This document shows positions 1 to 9,077 of a stretch of 64,000 nt of DNA, one piece after another. The DNA is taken from assembly GCF_000020525.1 (NCBI RefSeq), contig NC_011026.1, forward strand, positions 2,834,001 to 2,898,000, written 5' to 3'. This stretch comes from Chloroherpeton thalassium ATCC 35110. GTDB lineage: Bacteria; Bacteroidota; Chlorobiia; Chlorobiales; Chloroherpetonaceae. The notes below the pieces were generated by a model that did no database searches, was not told the DNA's origin, and was given only the letters and a program-made list of their open reading frames with translations. Made by a program: the position numbers and the translations under genes. Position 1 is the first letter of the stretch, and each line of letters starts with the position of its first letter.

Positions 1-1
1 T

Positions 2-2890
2 AGCGCATCCAGTAAGTCTCGTTTTGAACCTGATGAAATTCAACAGGCATTTTTGGAAGAAGCCGAAGAATATTTAGAAAACCTTAACATCGACCTGCTT
101 CAATTAGATAAACTTTTCGGAACTGAGCAGCCTGAGATTATTCATCGCGTGCTTAGAAGCGCCCATACGATCAAAGGCTCAGCTGCGATGGTTCAGCTTC
201 GCAACATCAGCGAGCTTGCCCACAAAATGGAAGACTCGCTACAAATCGTCAGGGACAAAAATCTTAAAGTGCCGCGCTTGTTGGTTGATACCTTATTCCA
301 GTCGGTGGATGCCATCACGGAAATGACCAACCACTTCAAGAAAACAGGCGAGGATAGCAATGAGCACACAAAAGAGCTCATCGACACATTAGCGGAATAC
401 GAAAAGCAATTAGCAGACACGGGTGAGATAAAAGCGATTGCCAAAAAAGGCCTGTTTAAGCCAAATGAAATTCAGCAGGTTTTCTTAGAAGAAGCTTCCG
501 AATTTATTGACAAGCTCAATGTTGATTTGCTCGATCTCGATAAGGCTGCTGGCACAATTCAACCCGACTTGGTGAATCGCGTCATGCGTGAAGCTCATAC
601 CCTGAAGGGCTCGGCGGCAATGGTTCAGCTTCACAACATCAGCGAACTTGCCCACAAAATGGAAGACTCGCTGCAATTTGTTCGCGACAATAACATCAGC
701 ATTCCTCGCCCATTGGTTGATGTGCTCTTCCAATCGGTTGATGTGATCAATGAGATGATTAATCATTTCAAAAAAACAGGAACTGATAACTCGTCTAATC
801 AACCGGAATTAGTTGCGCTTCTTCAGTCGTATTTCCAACAGTTGGAAGAAAAAGGCGACATTGTTGAAGTTGGCAAATCGCAACAATTGATTCACGCCGC
901 AGAACCGAACGAAGCGCTATCAAAAGCTTCTGCGACACCGAAAGCCGCGCCAACTTTGGTAGCGGAACAAACCGTTAGAATCGATATCACGGCTCTCAAT
1001 AACCTCGTTAATCTTTCAGCCGAGCTTGTCATTGCCAGAAACCGACTCAACAACGAACTTTCCTCGATTTATGGCATTATTAATCAATTCCTAAAAGAGC
1101 GGAATGCACTTGGGCAAATCAGCAAAAAAATTACGGTTAGTATCCAAAAAGGTGCAAAAGGCAAAGCGGCAAAAGAAGAAGAAATTGATGAAGACGCACA
1201 AGACTTGATACAAGCGATTCCTGTTGCGAGCGCAGCCGTTACATTTAGTGATGTTTTAAAAGAGTTTTCCGAAAGCGAATTTGATCGTTTCAGTGATTTG
1301 GATATCATTTCACGTGATGTAAAATCCAGCATTTTAAACTTTGACGATTCGATTAAGGAACTTCGCGATCTCACCACATTTATCAACCAGAACATCGTCA
1401 AAGTTTCCAACATTGCCAACGACTTGAACCGCGTGATTGTCGGCATGAGAATGGTTCCAGTCAAGCAAATGTTTATTCGCTTCAGCCGGTCTGTTCGCGA
1501 CATTGCCAAAAATGAAGAAAAGAAAATCAACCTGCTCACAGAAGGCGATGATACGAAGCTTGACAAAATGGTGATGGAAGACGTGATCGAGCCGATGATG
1601 CATATTGTTCGCAACGCTATCGGTCACGGTCTTGAAAAGCCAGAAGAACGGCGCAAAAACGGGAAAAATGAAACCGGCCAATTGATTTTGCGGGCTTATC
1701 AAAAAGGCAACCGCGTGATTCTGGAAGTTGAAGATGATGGCAAGGGAATTTCGGTTGAAAAAGTCAAGCGCAAAGCGATAGAAAAAGGCATTATCACCGA
1801 AAGCGAAGCGACCACCATTACACCGGAAGCAACCACAGAACTTATCTTCCGCCCTGGTTTCAGCACAGCGGAAAAGGTAACGGAACTTCACGGCAGAGGC
1901 GTCGGCTTGGATGTTGTTTATACGACCATTCGCAATCTGAAAGGGTTTGTGAACATTGAGACCAAAGAAGGCCAAGGCACAAAGTTTATCATTTCGCTTC
2001 CGCTAACACTCGCCATCAGCGATGCTTTGCTTATTGAAGCGGCTGGCAACACTTACGCGATTCCGCTGGACATGGTGTTTGAGACGGTCAATATCCCGGA
2101 TTACGCCATCGAGCACGAGGACAATAAAATGTTTGTCAACATTCGCAATGAGCGCATCGAACTGGCATATCTGAATGCTCTGCTTAACTATAACTCTGAT
2201 ATTCTGAAATTCAAGGCGATGCTGCCCGTTGTGGTTATTGAGCTTGAAGATAGAAAAGTGGCTGTTGGAATCGAAAAGCTGATCAATAAAGAAGAAATCG
2301 TTGTAAAAACACTCGGTTCTCATCTTAGAAACGTTCGCGGCGTCATTGGCGCTACCATCATGGGCGATGGCCAAGTGGTTATCATTTTGGATATGAACTA
2401 TCTGCTTCGCGCACCAGAAGCAAAAGGCCGCGATGTTTATATTACCTTTGAATCTCAACCGACCCAAAAGGAAGTCGCAAAAGAGATAGAAGAACCGAAA
2501 CGCCAAAAACGCAAGAGAAAAGGCGAGAAAATTACCGTGCTTGCGGCTGACGACTCGCCGAGCGTTAGAAAATATATTCAATCCGTTTTGCACCAGGCCG
2601 ATATTGATGTGGTCAGCGTGGACGACGGCCTTAACGCCCTGAATAAACTACCGACTGCAAACTGTGACCTTATTATTACGGACTTGGAAATGCCTCGCAT
2701 GAACGGCTTCGAATTGGTATCTGAAGTTCGGAAGCTTTCTCAATACAAAGATATTCCAATTATCGTGGTGACCGCCCGCGCTGGAGATAAACACAGACGC
2801 AAAGGAATTGAGCTTGGCGCAAATGCTTTCTTAAACAAGCCTTTTGACCCTGTTCAACTCATAGAAACAATTGAAAGCTTTGTCTCATAA
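2..2890 (+). CDS. cheA: Multi-HPt CheA-type hybrid histidine kinase (5' end outside window)
   Basis: Central kinase of a chemosensory array, passing phosphate from ATP to HPt histidines and then to receivers. The frame is open to the window edge, so the N-terminus is missing. Counting from the in-frame TTG at 53: HPt with His38, second HPt with His182 (both in AHT-KGSA), dimerisation region with a charged insertion (about 360-420), HATPase domain with N-box (about 517) and G2 box GRGVGLDVV (about 613), CheW-like domain (650-795) and a C-terminal receiver (826-945) with phosphoacceptor Asp877, conserved Thr and Lys. The N-box reads RNAIGHG, with Gly where CheA usually has Asp. Multiple HPts plus a fused receiver resemble ChpA/PilL-type kinases of surface motility more than flagellar CheA. 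First visible gene of the operon ending with mglA at 6301. Confidence 0.93.
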   Translation, partial: SASSKSRFEPDEIQQAFLEEAEEYLENLNIDLLQLDKLFGTEQPEIIHRVLRSAHTIKGSAAMVQLRNISELAHKMEDSLQIVRDKNLKVPRLLVDTLFQSVDAITEMTNHFKKTGEDSNEHTKELIDTLAEYEKQLADTGEIKAIAKKGLFKPNEIQQVFLEEASEFIDKLNVDLLDLDKAAGTIQPDLVNRVMREAHTLKGSAAMVQLHNISELAHKMEDSLQFVRDNNISIPRPLVDVLFQSVDVINEMINHFKKTGTDNSSNQPELVALLQSYFQQLEEKGDIVEVGKSQQLIHAAEPNEALSKASATPKAAPTLVAEQTVRIDITALNNLVNLSAELVIARNRLNNELSSIYGIINQFLKERNALGQISKKITVSIQKGAKGKAAKEEEIDEDAQDLIQAIPVASAAVTFSDVLKEFSESEFDRFSDLDIISRDVKSSILNFDDSIKELRDLTTFINQNIVKVSNIANDLNRVIVGMRMVPVKQMFIRFSRSVRDIAKNEEKKINLLTEGDDTKLDKMVMEDVIEPMMHIVRNAIGHGLEKPEERRKNGKNETGQLILRAYQKGNRVILEVEDDGKGISVEKVKRKAIEKGIITESEATTITPEATTELIFRPGFSTAEKVTELHGRGVGLDVVYTTIRNLKGFVNIETKEGQGTKFIISLPLTLAISDALLIEAAGNTYAIPLDMVFETVNIPDYAIEHEDNKMFVNIRNERIELAYLNALLNYNSDILKFKAMLPVVVIELEDRKVAVGIEKLINKEEIVVKTLGSHLRNVRGVIGATIMGDGQVVIILDMNYLLRAPEAKGRDVYITFESQPTQKEVAKEIEEPKRQKRKRKGEKITVLAADDSPSVRKYIQSVLHQADIDVVSVDDGLNALNKLPTANCDLIITDLEMPRMNGFELVSEVRKLSQYKDIPIIVVTARAGDKHRRKGIELGANAFLNKPFDPVQLIETIESFVS
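20..869 (+). repeat. 432-bp in-frame tandem duplication encoding the two HPt domains
   Basis: Copy 1 starts near 20 and copy 2 near 452, an offset of 432 bp (144 codons). Identity is highest around 188-241 versus 620-673, where only a couple of bases differ over about 53 nt. The phosphorylatable His and the flanking helices are kept in both copies. More copies may lie upstream of the window. Confidence 0.85.
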
Positions 2891-2976
2891 CCAAGCCTTT
2901 ATTTGGAAAGATACTTTGCTTATATTCATTTTATCTATAAAAAAGTGAAGGACTTTAAAAGGCAAAGCCTGTTTCA

Positions 2977-3462
2977 ATGAAAAAAAGCTCAGCACCAAAA
3001 AGCACCAAAACGCAGGAACGGACAACAGACATCTTGATATGTGAAATCGGGAAGGAATTGTTTGGCATTGAAGCCAGCTTGGTTAAAATTGTGACTGAAT
3101 TTTCTGAGCTCGACCCCGGCGTGATTATCGAACCTTATATTGGCTCCATTGCTTTGTCCGATACAAAGATTCCCTTGATTAACCTGGCACAGTTTTTTCA
3201 GCTCAATAGCACTGACCACCAAAACAAACACACCGCAGTAATTGTGTCTTTCAATGATAAAGATTTTTACTCCGTTGTTATTTCAAATATCATTGGAATT
3301 ACTCAGGTAAAGGTTTTTCACAAAATTCCTGAGCAAGGGCTTTTGTATAAAAACGTATATAAATCACTATTTTCTTATCAAGAAACATTTTTACTATTGC
3401 TTGACTTGCAAACGTTGTTCGATAAGATTGTTGAACAGGAACAGCTCAAAGGCCACCTATAA
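2977..3462 (+). CDS. CheW-like scaffold protein
   Basis: 161 residues. A polar, basic N-terminal tail (1-17) is followed by a single CheW-like beta domain: LICEIGKELFGIEASLV at the start, an IPLINLAQFF strand near 70, and a C-terminal LLLLDLQTLFDKI helix. CheW proteins couple receptors to the CheA P5 domain. It lies 86 bp behind the cheA-like gene on the same strand and is followed after 17 bp by a second CheW-like gene. Sequence is divergent from enteric CheW, so the family call rests on length, pattern and context. Confidence 0.8.
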   Translation: MKKSSAPKSTKTQERTTDILICEIGKELFGIEASLVKIVTEFSELDPGVIIEPYIGSIALSDTKIPLINLAQFFQLNSTDHQNKHTAVIVSFNDKDFYSVVISNIIGITQVKVFHKIPEQGLLYKNVYKSLFSYQETFLLLLDLQTLFDKIVEQEQLKGHL

Positions 3463-3479
3463 AGTTTTTAATTCGATTT

Positions 3480-3950
3480 ATGCACCAATATTTGATTTGT
3501 AGAATTGGAAGGCACCTTTTCGCATTGCCGTCTCGCCATGTCAAAAAAGCAACTTCGGTGCTCCCCCATTTAAAAATACCCTTGCTAAAACCATTTATTT
3601 TAGGGTTGGTTTTCTACAATAAGCAATTCATTTATAAAATCGCCTTAGATAGCCTTTTAGATCTTGGCTTATATAAAAGTTTCTCCGAGGTCACATCCGA
3701 TGCAACCTTGGTTCTTGAAATCAATGAAACCATGTTTTGCGCGACTGTTAATGATGTGAATACCATTGCGACCATTGAACACACCAAGATTAAAGCACTC
3801 TCCGGCTTGCCAGAAAATTCAAACGAGTTTTTCCCTAATAAAAAATATCTTAGCGGATATTTTGAGCAGGGGAAAAATGATATATATATCATAAACTTAT
3901 CTGAAGTACATCATTCATGTTTTCAGAATAATTTAGAAACGGGAATTTAA
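3480..3950 (+). CDS. Second, divergent CheW-like protein
   Basis: 156 residues with the CheW pattern: MHQYLICRIGRHLFALPSRH at the N-terminus, a strand pair near 45-60 and a C-terminal DIYIINLSEV strand. Less conserved than its upstream neighbour, so it may serve a separate receptor set or act as a coupling-protein variant. It sits 17 bp after the first cheW-like gene and 16 bp before the receiver gene, consistent with one transcript. Two CheW-like proteins in one operon is usual for Chp/Frz-type systems. Confidence 0.72.
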   Translation: MHQYLICRIGRHLFALPSRHVKKATSVLPHLKIPLLKPFILGLVFYNKQFIYKIALDSLLDLGLYKSFSEVTSDATLVLEINETMFCATVNDVNTIATIEHTKIKALSGLPENSNEFFPNKKYLSGYFEQGKNDIYIINLSEVHHSCFQNNLETGI

Positions 3951-3966
3951 CCCAAACTTATTTCCT

Positions 3967-5154
3967 ATGTCACCTTCCGCAGCAGAATCTGAAGAGGCCA
4001 AACGCCGCGTCTTAGTTGTTGATGATGAACAAAGCATTGCGATGGGCATTTTGAAAATGCTTCATCAAAATAATTTGTATTCTGCCAGTCATGCGCCCAA
4101 TGGAGAAAAAGCACTGGAATTTTTATCAAATGCCCCTTATGACTTGGTTATTACGGATATTCGTATGCCGGGCATGAATGGAATTGATCTCCTCAAGCAT
4201 GTTCGCAGTCACTACCCCAATATTGGGGTCATCATTATGACGGCCTATGGCTCTCCCGAAGTTCAAGATGAAGCTTCACGAAGAGGTTCTTTGTCTTACA
4301 TCGAAAAACCGTTTGATTTATCTAAACTTCAGTCAATTATCGAAGACTTCTTCAGCAAGAAAAATATCAAGCACGATGCGGCTGATGACCCCCAACCTGA
4401 AGAAAGTGTGCAAGGAATTATTCCTGGACTGCAGCTCATGGATGTGGTTCAAATGAACTGCCTGTCGCGCATGACCTGCACCCTGCTTATTAAAAGCAGT
4501 GGCGAAGTAAAGCAAGGCATTATCTGTTTCAAGAAAGGGAACATCACACACGCAGAAACACACTCGGCTTCCGGCACACGCTCTGGAAAAGATGCTTTTT
4601 TTGAATTGGCATCGTGGCAAGGCGGCAGTTTTGATACGATTCAAGAAGTGCCCGACACGGTAACCATCGTAGATAGCTGGGAACAGCTTTTAATTGAATC
4701 CATGCAATATGTCAGCGATGTGACGGAAGATACGGACGCGAAAACGCCAAAGGTCCGCCCAAAAGTTAAAGAGGAAATTCACAGCGAGGCTGAAAGTGGC
4801 GATACATCGAAAATGCTCGATCGAATTATGGACGGCGCAGAAGCGCATGCTGTTTATATGATTACCAGCGACGGCTTTGTGATCGATAAGCGCTTAAAAG
4901 AAGAACAGCTCGACCTGGTAAAATCCAGCGATGAAATTGCCAAAATTTTGCCAAATATTCTTTCTGTGAGCCAAGCCATCAACGCAGGAAAATTGCATGA
5001 AATTAACTTTCGATTTGCTAACAGCATTATGATGATTCGCAATGTTGAGGATAGCGATCTCCTGATCATTGTTATTTCACCATCCAGCGTACCATCAGGA
5101 AATATGTACAAGTCCATCTTAAAAGAATCCGAAAATCTGAAGAAAATCATTTGA
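3967..5154 (+). CDS. Response regulator: receiver + DUF4388 + C-terminal roadblock-like domain
   Basis: 395 residues. The N-terminal receiver (about 12-135) has the acidic pair in VVDDEQS, phosphoacceptor Asp in VITDIRMPGMNG, Thr in MTAYG and Lys in EKPF. A DUF4388/PATAN-type region follows (about 150-255; GQGI-like signature QGIICFKKGNITHAE). After a charged linker, residues 275-395 (DRIMDGAEAHAVYMITSDGFVI through ILKESENLKKII) resemble a roadblock/LC7 fold. DUF4388 occurs in regulators of surface motility, and roadblock proteins are GTPase partners, so this may link CheA phosphorylation to the downstream MglA GTPase. The last assignment is inference from pattern and context. Confidence 0.85.
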   Translation: MSPSAAESEEAKRRVLVVDDEQSIAMGILKMLHQNNLYSASHAPNGEKALEFLSNAPYDLVITDIRMPGMNGIDLLKHVRSHYPNIGVIIMTAYGSPEVQDEASRRGSLSYIEKPFDLSKLQSIIEDFFSKKNIKHDAADDPQPEESVQGIIPGLQLMDVVQMNCLSRMTCTLLIKSSGEVKQGIICFKKGNITHAETHSASGTRSGKDAFFELASWQGGSFDTIQEVPDTVTIVDSWEQLLIESMQYVSDVTEDTDAKTPKVRPKVKEEIHSEAESGDTSKMLDRIMDGAEAHAVYMITSDGFVIDKRLKEEQLDLVKSSDEIAKILPNILSVSQAINAGKLHEINFRFANSIMMIRNVEDSDLLIIVISPSSVPSGNMYKSILKESENLKKII

Positions 5155-5197
5155 TGAGTTTCAAAATTGACGGCGTTTTTTTTACTTTTCCAGAAGC

Positions 5198-5578
5198 TTG
5201 GACATTATTACGCAACTTATGTTAAAAAATTTTAGTGAGGCGATTGCGCTACTTGATGCACATCCATCGGTAACAGGAGTATTACTTCTCGATACGGAGG
5301 GCTTGATACTTGGAAGTTCGCTTTCTAATCAAGAACGCTCTGAACTTCTCGCACCCACTTATCTATCTTTGATGATAGATATTTACAAGCACATGAATGC
5401 ACTTGATGAAATTGCAAATCAGGTTTGTTTGGTTCAGAGTAAACAGTTAGTATTGATTCAACCGATTTATGATATTATTTTGGTTGTCTATACCGAAAAA
5501 AAAGAACTTGACGAGCTACAATCCAAAATTAAAGCTGCGGTATCGATTTTAAAAGCCATAGCTCAACCGGAATTCTAA
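5198..5578 (+). CDS. mglB: Roadblock/LC7 domain protein, MglB-like
   Basis: 126 residues from TTG 5198, or 119 from the in-frame ATG at 5219, which I find equally plausible. One roadblock/LC7 domain: SVTGVLLLDTEGLILGSSLS, then a long amphipathic helix and QPIYDIILVVYTE. Stand-alone roadblock proteins beside a Ras-like GTPase act as MglB-type GTPase-activating proteins. The gene lies 43 bp after the receiver gene and 21 bp before mglA, the usual mglB-mglA arrangement. The intervening 43 bp contain an ATG at 5154 (overlapping the upstream TGA) opening a 23-codon frame through an 8-T run; I do not call it a gene. Confidence 0.82.
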   Translation: MDIITQLMLKNFSEAIALLDAHPSVTGVLLLDTEGLILGSSLSNQERSELLAPTYLSLMIDIYKHMNALDEIANQVCLVQSKQLVLIQPIYDIILVVYTEKKELDELQSKIKAAVSILKAIAQPEF

Positions 5579-5599
5579 ACATCAAAATACAGTAAAACA

Positions 5600-6301
5600 A
5601 TGGCAAATATTAATTATGCTAACAAAGAAATCATTATAAAGATTGTTTACTATGGCCCTGGAATGAGTGGAAAAACCACGAATTTGCAGGTCATTCACCA
5701 GATGGTTCCGCAAAATGCTGCTAGCAAAATGATTTCATTAGCAACAGAACAAGACCGCACGCTTTTTTTTGATTTGCTACCGCTTTCACTTGGTTCAGTT
5801 AAAGGCTTCAACACAAAATTTCAGCTTTACACCGTACCTGGTCAGGTTTATTATAATACCACCAGAAAGCTTGTTTTGAATGGTGTAGATGGAGTCGTCT
5901 TTGTAGCTGATTCGCAAAAAGACAAGATGGATGAGAACAAGGAGAGCATCAACAACCTTAAGGAAAACCTCTCCGAATATGGCATTGACATGAACAACTT
6001 CGCCGTGGTCATGCAATACAATAAGCGCGACATGGACAACCTTTCTTCCATTGAGGAACTTCAAAAAGAGCTCAATCCTTATGGATTCCCTTACACGGAA
6101 GCCGTTGCTGTTAAAGGCACTGGCTTGATGGAAACGCTGAAATTAATCAGCAAAATTACGCTTGCACGCATTGGCCAGAAATCGCCATCTTCTTCCACAC
6201 CTGCGCCTCAGCCACAAGCAAACGAAGGAGCACAGGGCGGCCAAGATGCACAAAAAAGCAGTGAGTTCTTCAAAAACTTGATGAACAAAATGAACAAATA
6301 G
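5600..6301 (+). CDS. mglA: MglA-family Ras-like GTPase (gliding/polarity switch)
   Basis: 233 residues. Small GTPase with P-loop GPGMSGKTT (19-27), switch region ATEQDRTLFFDLLP, PGQ in place of the Ras DTAGQ (TVPGQVYY), and QYNKRD for guanine recognition. These are MglA hallmarks. The core ends near 195; a Gln/Pro/Gly-rich linker and an FFKNLMNKMNK tail follow. MglA-GTP marks the leading pole in Myxococcus and recruits the motility machinery. As the last gene of a CheA-CheW-regulator-MglB operon it would be the output of this pathway. The role in gliding of this organism is inferred. Confidence 0.93.
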   Translation: MANINYANKEIIIKIVYYGPGMSGKTTNLQVIHQMVPQNAASKMISLATEQDRTLFFDLLPLSLGSVKGFNTKFQLYTVPGQVYYNTTRKLVLNGVDGVVFVADSQKDKMDENKESINNLKENLSEYGIDMNNFAVVMQYNKRDMDNLSSIEELQKELNPYGFPYTEAVAVKGTGLMETLKLISKITLARIGQKSPSSSTPAPQPQANEGAQGGQDAQKSSEFFKNLMNKMNK

Positions 6302-6324
6302 TTTCTCGTTTTTCAGTTAAAAAT

Positions 6325-6360
6325 CAAAAAAGCGAAACACGTTAATGTGTTTCGCTTTTC
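6325..6360. terminator. Bidirectional intrinsic terminator after mglA
   Basis: Perfect 10-bp stem AGCGAAACAC (6331-6340) with GTGTTTCGCT (6347-6356), 6-nt loop, A-tract on the left and T-tract on the right, between convergent genes. Confidence 0.9.
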
Positions 6361-6388
6361 GTCTTTAAGACCCCAAATCTATTTTTCT

Positions 6389-7456
6389 CTATTGCTTCTG
6401 CAGATAAAACTGAACGATTTCTACATTCTTCGATGTGTCGACAATCAATTCAAAAATAGCCTCGTTTTGATTCAATATCCTCGATATTTTGTTAGACTTC
6501 TCTGAGATTTCCGGCAGGCATTTAGCTAATGACGGCAACAAATAGGCATGGGAATTTTGTGCGTAGTGATTTGTGCGCAGGTGCATTTTTTCTGCCTCGT
6601 CAGCCAACTTGCGAGAAAGTTTTGCAATCCACTTTCCTTCCTCAATCAGCTCTTTAATTGCAGCATAAGCCGCTTCATTGGTACCATAATTTAAAATAGA
6701 AATGAGATCGGAAAGCTTTTGAGCAGAGGCATCGTAATCATCGATCATGTTTTCAAAAAGGAGCAATTGCACACGACTATCGTCATAGAGAAGACGCGAC
6801 ATGGCGACCTGCACACTCAGATCATTTATCTTTTTTGCATACTCCCCCACCCCAATCAGTTTACCAGATTCATCTCTCTCGACATCCACAGCATTCACCT
6901 GCAAGTTTTTATCATAGCCAGGCAGCTCTGTAATAAAATCGACCAAATTGGCACCAGCGACCGCGCCCGATGTTAAAGCGATGTTGTCGCTTGCCGCACC
7001 ACCAACCGCCGCGCCAGCGGCCAGCACATCGGTGATACCTCTTAACACACTGTATTCCGGTTCTTTTCCACTTGGAACAAGCCAAATTGTGCTATCCACT
7101 TCAAGAGACTTAGAAATTTCTATCTGTTTTAAATCTGCTACTAAGTGAATTAAAAATTTTGAGGCAACCGATGAATACTGCGTGAGCGCATCGTAATAAG
7201 AGGCCGCAATATCATTAATCACCTTCTCTTCGGCTTTTGCCGCTGAACGATTTGAATATTCAGGAGCCCTGCCCATCACACGCCCGAGCGATTGGACAAA
7301 TTCAAGGTCTTGTTTAAAAATCTCAATGACACGCGCACTGCTTTTTAGCGCTTGTTTATCTACGTCGTTCCAGTCTTGCATTTCCGTCTCTATCGCCGTA
7401 GCTGAAGGGATAACAAAAGCGAACCACGCCAGAAAAAAAAATAGATGGGATTTCAT
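6389..7456 (-). CDS. Exported helical protein of unknown function
   Basis: I do not recognise this family. The frame is open up to 7525, but the ATG at 7456 gives a clean signal peptide (MKSHLFFFLAWFAFVIPSATA), so I prefer that start (355 residues). The mature protein is mostly helical and charged, with a short Gly/Ala-rich hydrophobic patch near the middle (VLAAGAAVGGAASDNIALTSGAV in two parts), which could be a membrane-inserting segment. Probably periplasmic. It converges on mglA with a shared terminator and diverges from the aldolase gene; no functional link is evident. Confidence 0.75.
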   Translation of the reverse strand: MKSHLFFFLAWFAFVIPSATAIETEMQDWNDVDKQALKSSARVIEIFKQDLEFVQSLGRVMGRAPEYSNRSAAKAEEKVINDIAASYYDALTQYSSVASKFLIHLVADLKQIEISKSLEVDSTIWLVPSGKEPEYSVLRGITDVLAAGAAVGGAASDNIALTSGAVAGANLVDFITELPGYDKNLQVNAVDVERDESGKLIGVGEYAKKINDLSVQVAMSRLLYDDSRVQLLLFENMIDDYDASAQKLSDLISILNYGTNEAAYAAIKELIEEGKWIAKLSRKLADEAEKMHLRTNHYAQNSHAYLLPSLAKCLPEISEKSNKISRILNQNEAIFELIVDTSKNVEIVQFYLQKQ

Positions 7457-7671
7457 AAAGGGTAGATTTATATTTTTTAGCTTTTTGACGAGCGCTATCA
7501 TACAAAAAAGAGTGCCCGAAGTCAAATTTTCATTTGTAAATCAAGGCAATAAGAGATAAGAAAAGGTCTGGATAAACAAAGTTGTTGTATTATATTCGCT
7601 GTGAGTTTTTTCATGAAAAAACACACATCTTAGTAGTCATACTTCTCAAATCATCAAACGAAAAAACCGCT

Positions 7672-8742
7672 ATGAGCGCAGTTGGAACATCACTAACGGT
7701 AGACATTGAACAAATACTTGGCAGCGAAGCAAAAGAGCTTCTTGAGTATTCTGCAAAATTCCCGAAGGAAAGCCTTCACCTCCCAGGGCCGGACTTCATC
7801 GACCGTGTTTGGTCAATTAGCGACCGTCCGGTTAATGTGCTCCGCAACTTGCAAACCATTTACAACACAGGTAGACTTGCTGGAACTGGATATCTTTCCA
7901 TCCTGCCTGTCGACCAAGGCATCGAGCACTCCGCAGGCGCTTCATTTGCACCAAATCCAATTTATTTTGACCCGGAAAACATTGTTAAACTTGCCATTGA
8001 AGGCGGTTGCAATGCGGTTACTTCAACACTTGGTGTTTTAGGTTCAGTTGCCAGAAAATATGCGCACAAAATTCCATTCGTTGTAAAATTGAACCACAAC
8101 GAGCTGCTCACTTATCCAAACAAGTTCGATCAGATCATGTTTGCTGAGGTTGAACAAGCATTTGATATGGGTGCTGTGGGCGTTGGCGCAACTATCTACT
8201 TCGGTTCTGACGAATCAGCTCGCCAAATTATCGAAGTTTCACAAGCGTTCAAACTGGCTCACGAATTGGGCATGACCACCATTCTTTGGTGCTACCTCCG
8301 CAACCCAAGCTTCAAAACCAGCGAGAAAGATTATCATGTCGCTGCGGATATTACCGCTCAGGCCAATCACCTTGGCGTTACCATCGAAGCTGACATTATC
8401 AAACAAAAACTTCCTGAAAACAACGGCGGATTCACTGCTCTCAACTTCAGTAAAACACACAAAAAAGTTTATTCCGAATTGACAACCGAGAATCCTATCG
8501 ACCTTACCCGCTACCAGGTTATGAACTGCTACATGGGACGCGCCGGATTGATTAACTCCGGTGGCGCTTCTGGTTCAAACGATCTTTTTGATGCGGTAAA
8601 AACAGCGGTTATCAACAAACGCGCTGGCGGCATGGGACTCATTTCCGGCAGAAAAGCTTTCCAGAAGGAAATGACCGAAGGCGTGAAGATTTTGAACGCT
8701 ATTCAAGACGTTTATCTTTCACAAGACGTTACGATTGCCTAA
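7672..8742 (+). CDS. fba: Class I fructose-bisphosphate aldolase, DhnA/FbaB type
   Basis: Schiff-base aldolase cleaving or forming fructose 1,6-bisphosphate in glycolysis/gluconeogenesis. The frame extends back to 7582, but ATG 7672 ([14 protein letters not shown]) gives 356 residues, the usual size, and the upstream 30 codons look non-coding. Family signatures: [50 protein letters not shown] and a C-terminal phosphate-binding [13 protein letters not shown] did not assign the Schiff-base lysine. Monocistronic, with a terminator at 8786. In autotrophic green sulfur bacteria it would mainly run toward hexose synthesis (inference). Confidence 0.94.
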   Translation: MSAVGTSLTVDIEQILGSEAKELLEYSAKFPKESLHLPGPDFIDRVWSISDRPVNVLRNLQTIYNTGRLAGTGYLSILPVDQGIEHSAGASFAPNPIYFDPENIVKLAIEGGCNAVTSTLGVLGSVARKYAHKIPFVVKLNHNELLTYPNKFDQIMFAEVEQAFDMGAVGVGATIYFGSDESARQIIEVSQAFKLAHELGMTTILWCYLRNPSFKTSEKDYHVAADITAQANHLGVTIEADIIKQKLPENNGGFTALNFSKTHKKVYSELTTENPIDLTRYQVMNCYMGRAGLINSGGASGSNDLFDAVKTAVINKRAGGMGLISGRKAFQKEMTEGVKILNAIQDVYLSQDVTIA

Positions 8743-8785
8743 CTTCTCAGCAGAATGCCATCATTTTTGGGCAAGATTTTCTATC

Positions 8786-8815
8786 AAAAAGGGGCTTGTA
8801 CAAAGCCCCTTTTTC
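8786..8815 (+). terminator. Intrinsic terminator of the aldolase gene
   Basis: GGGGCTT (8791-8797), loop GTACA, AAGCCCC (8803-8809), then TTTTT. Confidence 0.9.
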
Positions 8816-9077
8816 ATTTCACTTTTTTCTAACTCGTGATCATCCGCAAAAAAAGCTTTGCCTGATTACTTCACGCCAAAGCTCTGAACCTCGCTAAAAA
8901 AAGATTTTCGATTTCTTCTATCTTTCTCTGTTTTCCTGATATGTTTCCGTCCAAAAGATTTTTTCTCAAAATTTAAAAGTCCTATCTAAAAGCTGTCATT
9001 CTAATGCTATTTTCAAACGATTTAAGAATAGCGTTCTTATTTACTTTTGCACTCATTTAAAATTATCGCTTAGCGTC
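8816..9077. other. AT-rich intergenic stretch upstream of the BLUF gene
   Basis: With the aldolase terminator this makes a 335-bp gap. No ORF, RNA gene or strong inverted repeat was found. It should hold the BLUF promoter, but I could not assign promoter elements. Confidence 0.5.

Noticed and set aside
5154-5225. 23-codon frame overlapping the stop of the receiver gene
   Set aside because: Too short, no conservation evidence; more likely spacer before the roadblock gene.
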